Source of the DNA: Thalassotalea_B sp049613795
GTDB lineage: Bacteria > Pseudomonadota > Gammaproteobacteria > Enterobacterales > Alteromonadaceae
Reading direction: 5' to 3'
DNA length: 43,993 bases
NCBI GenBank assembly: GCA_049613795.1
Contig: JBMZCX010000014.1
Location: 1-43,993 of the forward strand
The position numbers and the translations under genes are program-made. Under the pieces are notes generated by a model. That model saw only the letters and a program-made list of their open reading frames with translations. It was not told where the DNA came from and searched no databases. Position 1 is the first letter of the stretch. Every line of letters starts with the position of its first letter. Positions 43,239-43,993 of this stretch are shown here, piece after piece.

Positions 43239-43778
43239 TTAAGCGCTCTCAATTAAGTACTCGTTTTTTAATTCAACGTAATTTAATGCAGACTGTTTAA
43301 GGAAAGCAATTTCACTTTCTTTTAATGGTCTAGCTTGCTTAGCTGGATTACCTACATATAAGTAGCCACTTTCAAGGGTTTTGTTTGGTGGTATTAAAGA
43401 GCCTGCTCCAATAAAAACATCATCTTGTACAACAACCCCATCCATTATAATTGCGCCCATACCTACTAGAATACGATTGCCTAATGTACAACCGTGCAGC
43501 ATGCACTTATGTCCAACAGTAACATCGTCGCCAATAATTAATGGAAATCCGTCAGGGTGATGACCTCCTTTCCGAGTAACATGAAGCACGGTACCGTCTT
43601 GAATATTCGTACGTGCACCAATTCTAATGATATTAACATCACCTCGTGCAGCAACTAATGGCCAAATACTTACATCTTTATCAAGTACAACGTCACCCGC
43701 GATAACAGATGATTGATCAATATAAACACTTTCAGCAATTTTTGGAGAGTTCCCCTTAAAACTTCTTATATTAGTCAT
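43239..43778 (-). CDS. yrdA: Gamma-class carbonic anhydrase family protein (YrdA)
   Basis: Left-handed beta-helix trimer related to gamma-carbonic anhydrase. I use the ATG at 43778 (AAGGA upstream), giving 179 residues, near E. coli YrdA (184); an ATG at 43820 would add 14 residues unlike the family. Hexapeptide repeats run from about 15 to 150. Zinc ligands are H66 (VLHV), H90 (VGHKC) and H95 (LHGC), and RGDVNIIRIGARTNIQDGTV is typical. Carbonic anhydrase activity is not proven for this bacterial branch. It converges with the DUF1488 gene, as yrdA does with yrdB in E. coli. Confidence 0.93.
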   Translation of the reverse strand: MTNIRSFKGNSPKIAESVYIDQSSVIAGDVVLDKDVSIWPLVAARGDVNIIRIGARTNIQDGTVLHVTRKGGHHPDGFPLIIGDDVTVGHKCMLHGCTLGNRILVGMGAIIMDGVVVQDDVFIGAGSLIPPNKTLESGYLYVGNPAKQARPLKESEIAFLKQSALNYVELKNEYLIESA

Positions 43779-43993
43779 GGTTATTATTCCTTTACTATTA
43801 TGTTGTAAAGATTTTAGCAAAAAATAAGCACAAAATAGTAATATTTAACAATCACAATAAGTATTCAAGAGTGATGAGTGAGTACTACACAACATAATAT
43901 ATAAAAACTGTATAAAAAATAACAAGAATAATGTTGGGAAAGCCTATATAAACCGCACTTTGTATGAAATAAAAGCGAACAAACCAATAAAGC
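43779..43993. other. AT-rich right-end stretch upstream of yrdA
   Basis: The 215 bp to the window end hold no gene I can support. The yrdA promoter should lie here, but no convincing hexamer pair was found. In E. coli the next locus is an rRNA operon (rrnD); whether one follows here cannot be seen. Confidence 0.5.

Noticed and set aside
1..43993. Mobile elements, prophage, CRISPR array, toxin-antitoxin or defence genes
   Set aside because: No transposase, integrase, direct-repeat array, terminal repeats or defence-type proteins were found; every sizeable frame is explained by core genes.

Overview
The window is about 44 kb of chromosome around the replication origin of a low-GC marine gammaproteobacterium. 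Gene content, gene order and AT-rich codon use fit the order Alteromonadales, most likely the family Colwelliaceae (Colwellia/Thalassotalea type). That placement is inferred from memory of related genomes; no search was run. I see no phage, insertion sequence, CRISPR array, tRNA or rRNA, and almost every base belongs to a recognisable core gene.

Left arm (1-6006, all on the minus strand): the start of the ATP synthase operon (atpI, atpB, beginning of atpE), the chromosome partition genes parA-parB, and rsmG-mnmG. The origin oriC lies in the 398-bp gap between mnmG and mioC (6007-6404). It has an AT-rich unwinding region with a 10-bp tandem repeat, a cluster of GATC sites and several DnaA boxes, one of them perfect. 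Right of it, mioC, mnmE, yidC, yidD, rnpA and rpmH also lie on the minus strand and point toward the origin. A lone plus-strand prepilin gene sits between mioC and mnmE.

Replication cluster (11.4-17.9 kb, plus strand): dnaA-dnaN-recF-gyrB, driven from a 465-bp divergent control region with DnaA boxes and helically phased GATC sites. Two ParB-binding parS sites are embedded in recF, in the same reading frame. They link this cluster to the ParA/ParB pair encoded about 11 kb away.

Middle (18-34 kb): glyQ-glyS, tusA, slt, pepQ, yigZ, trkH, an orphan periplasmic binding protein, then the minus-strand operon def-fmt-rsmB-trkA. Divergent from def is a LysM protein of the TsaP type, followed by dprA and smg.

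Right end (35-44 kb): yrdD, purE-purK (minus), an acyl-CoA synthetase, tsaC-hemF-dgkA, ompW, aroE, a DUF1488 gene and a gamma-carbonic anhydrase. The dprA-smg-yrdD-tsaC-aroE-yrdB-yrdA backbone matches the E. coli block beside rrnD, here interrupted by purEK, the acyl-CoA synthetase, hemF-dgkA and ompW.

No clearly new multi-gene system is evident. The points most worth a second look are the oriC fine structure, the in-frame parS pair in recF, the phased GATC/DnaA-box control region of dnaA, and the lone calcium-loop prepilin next to oriC.
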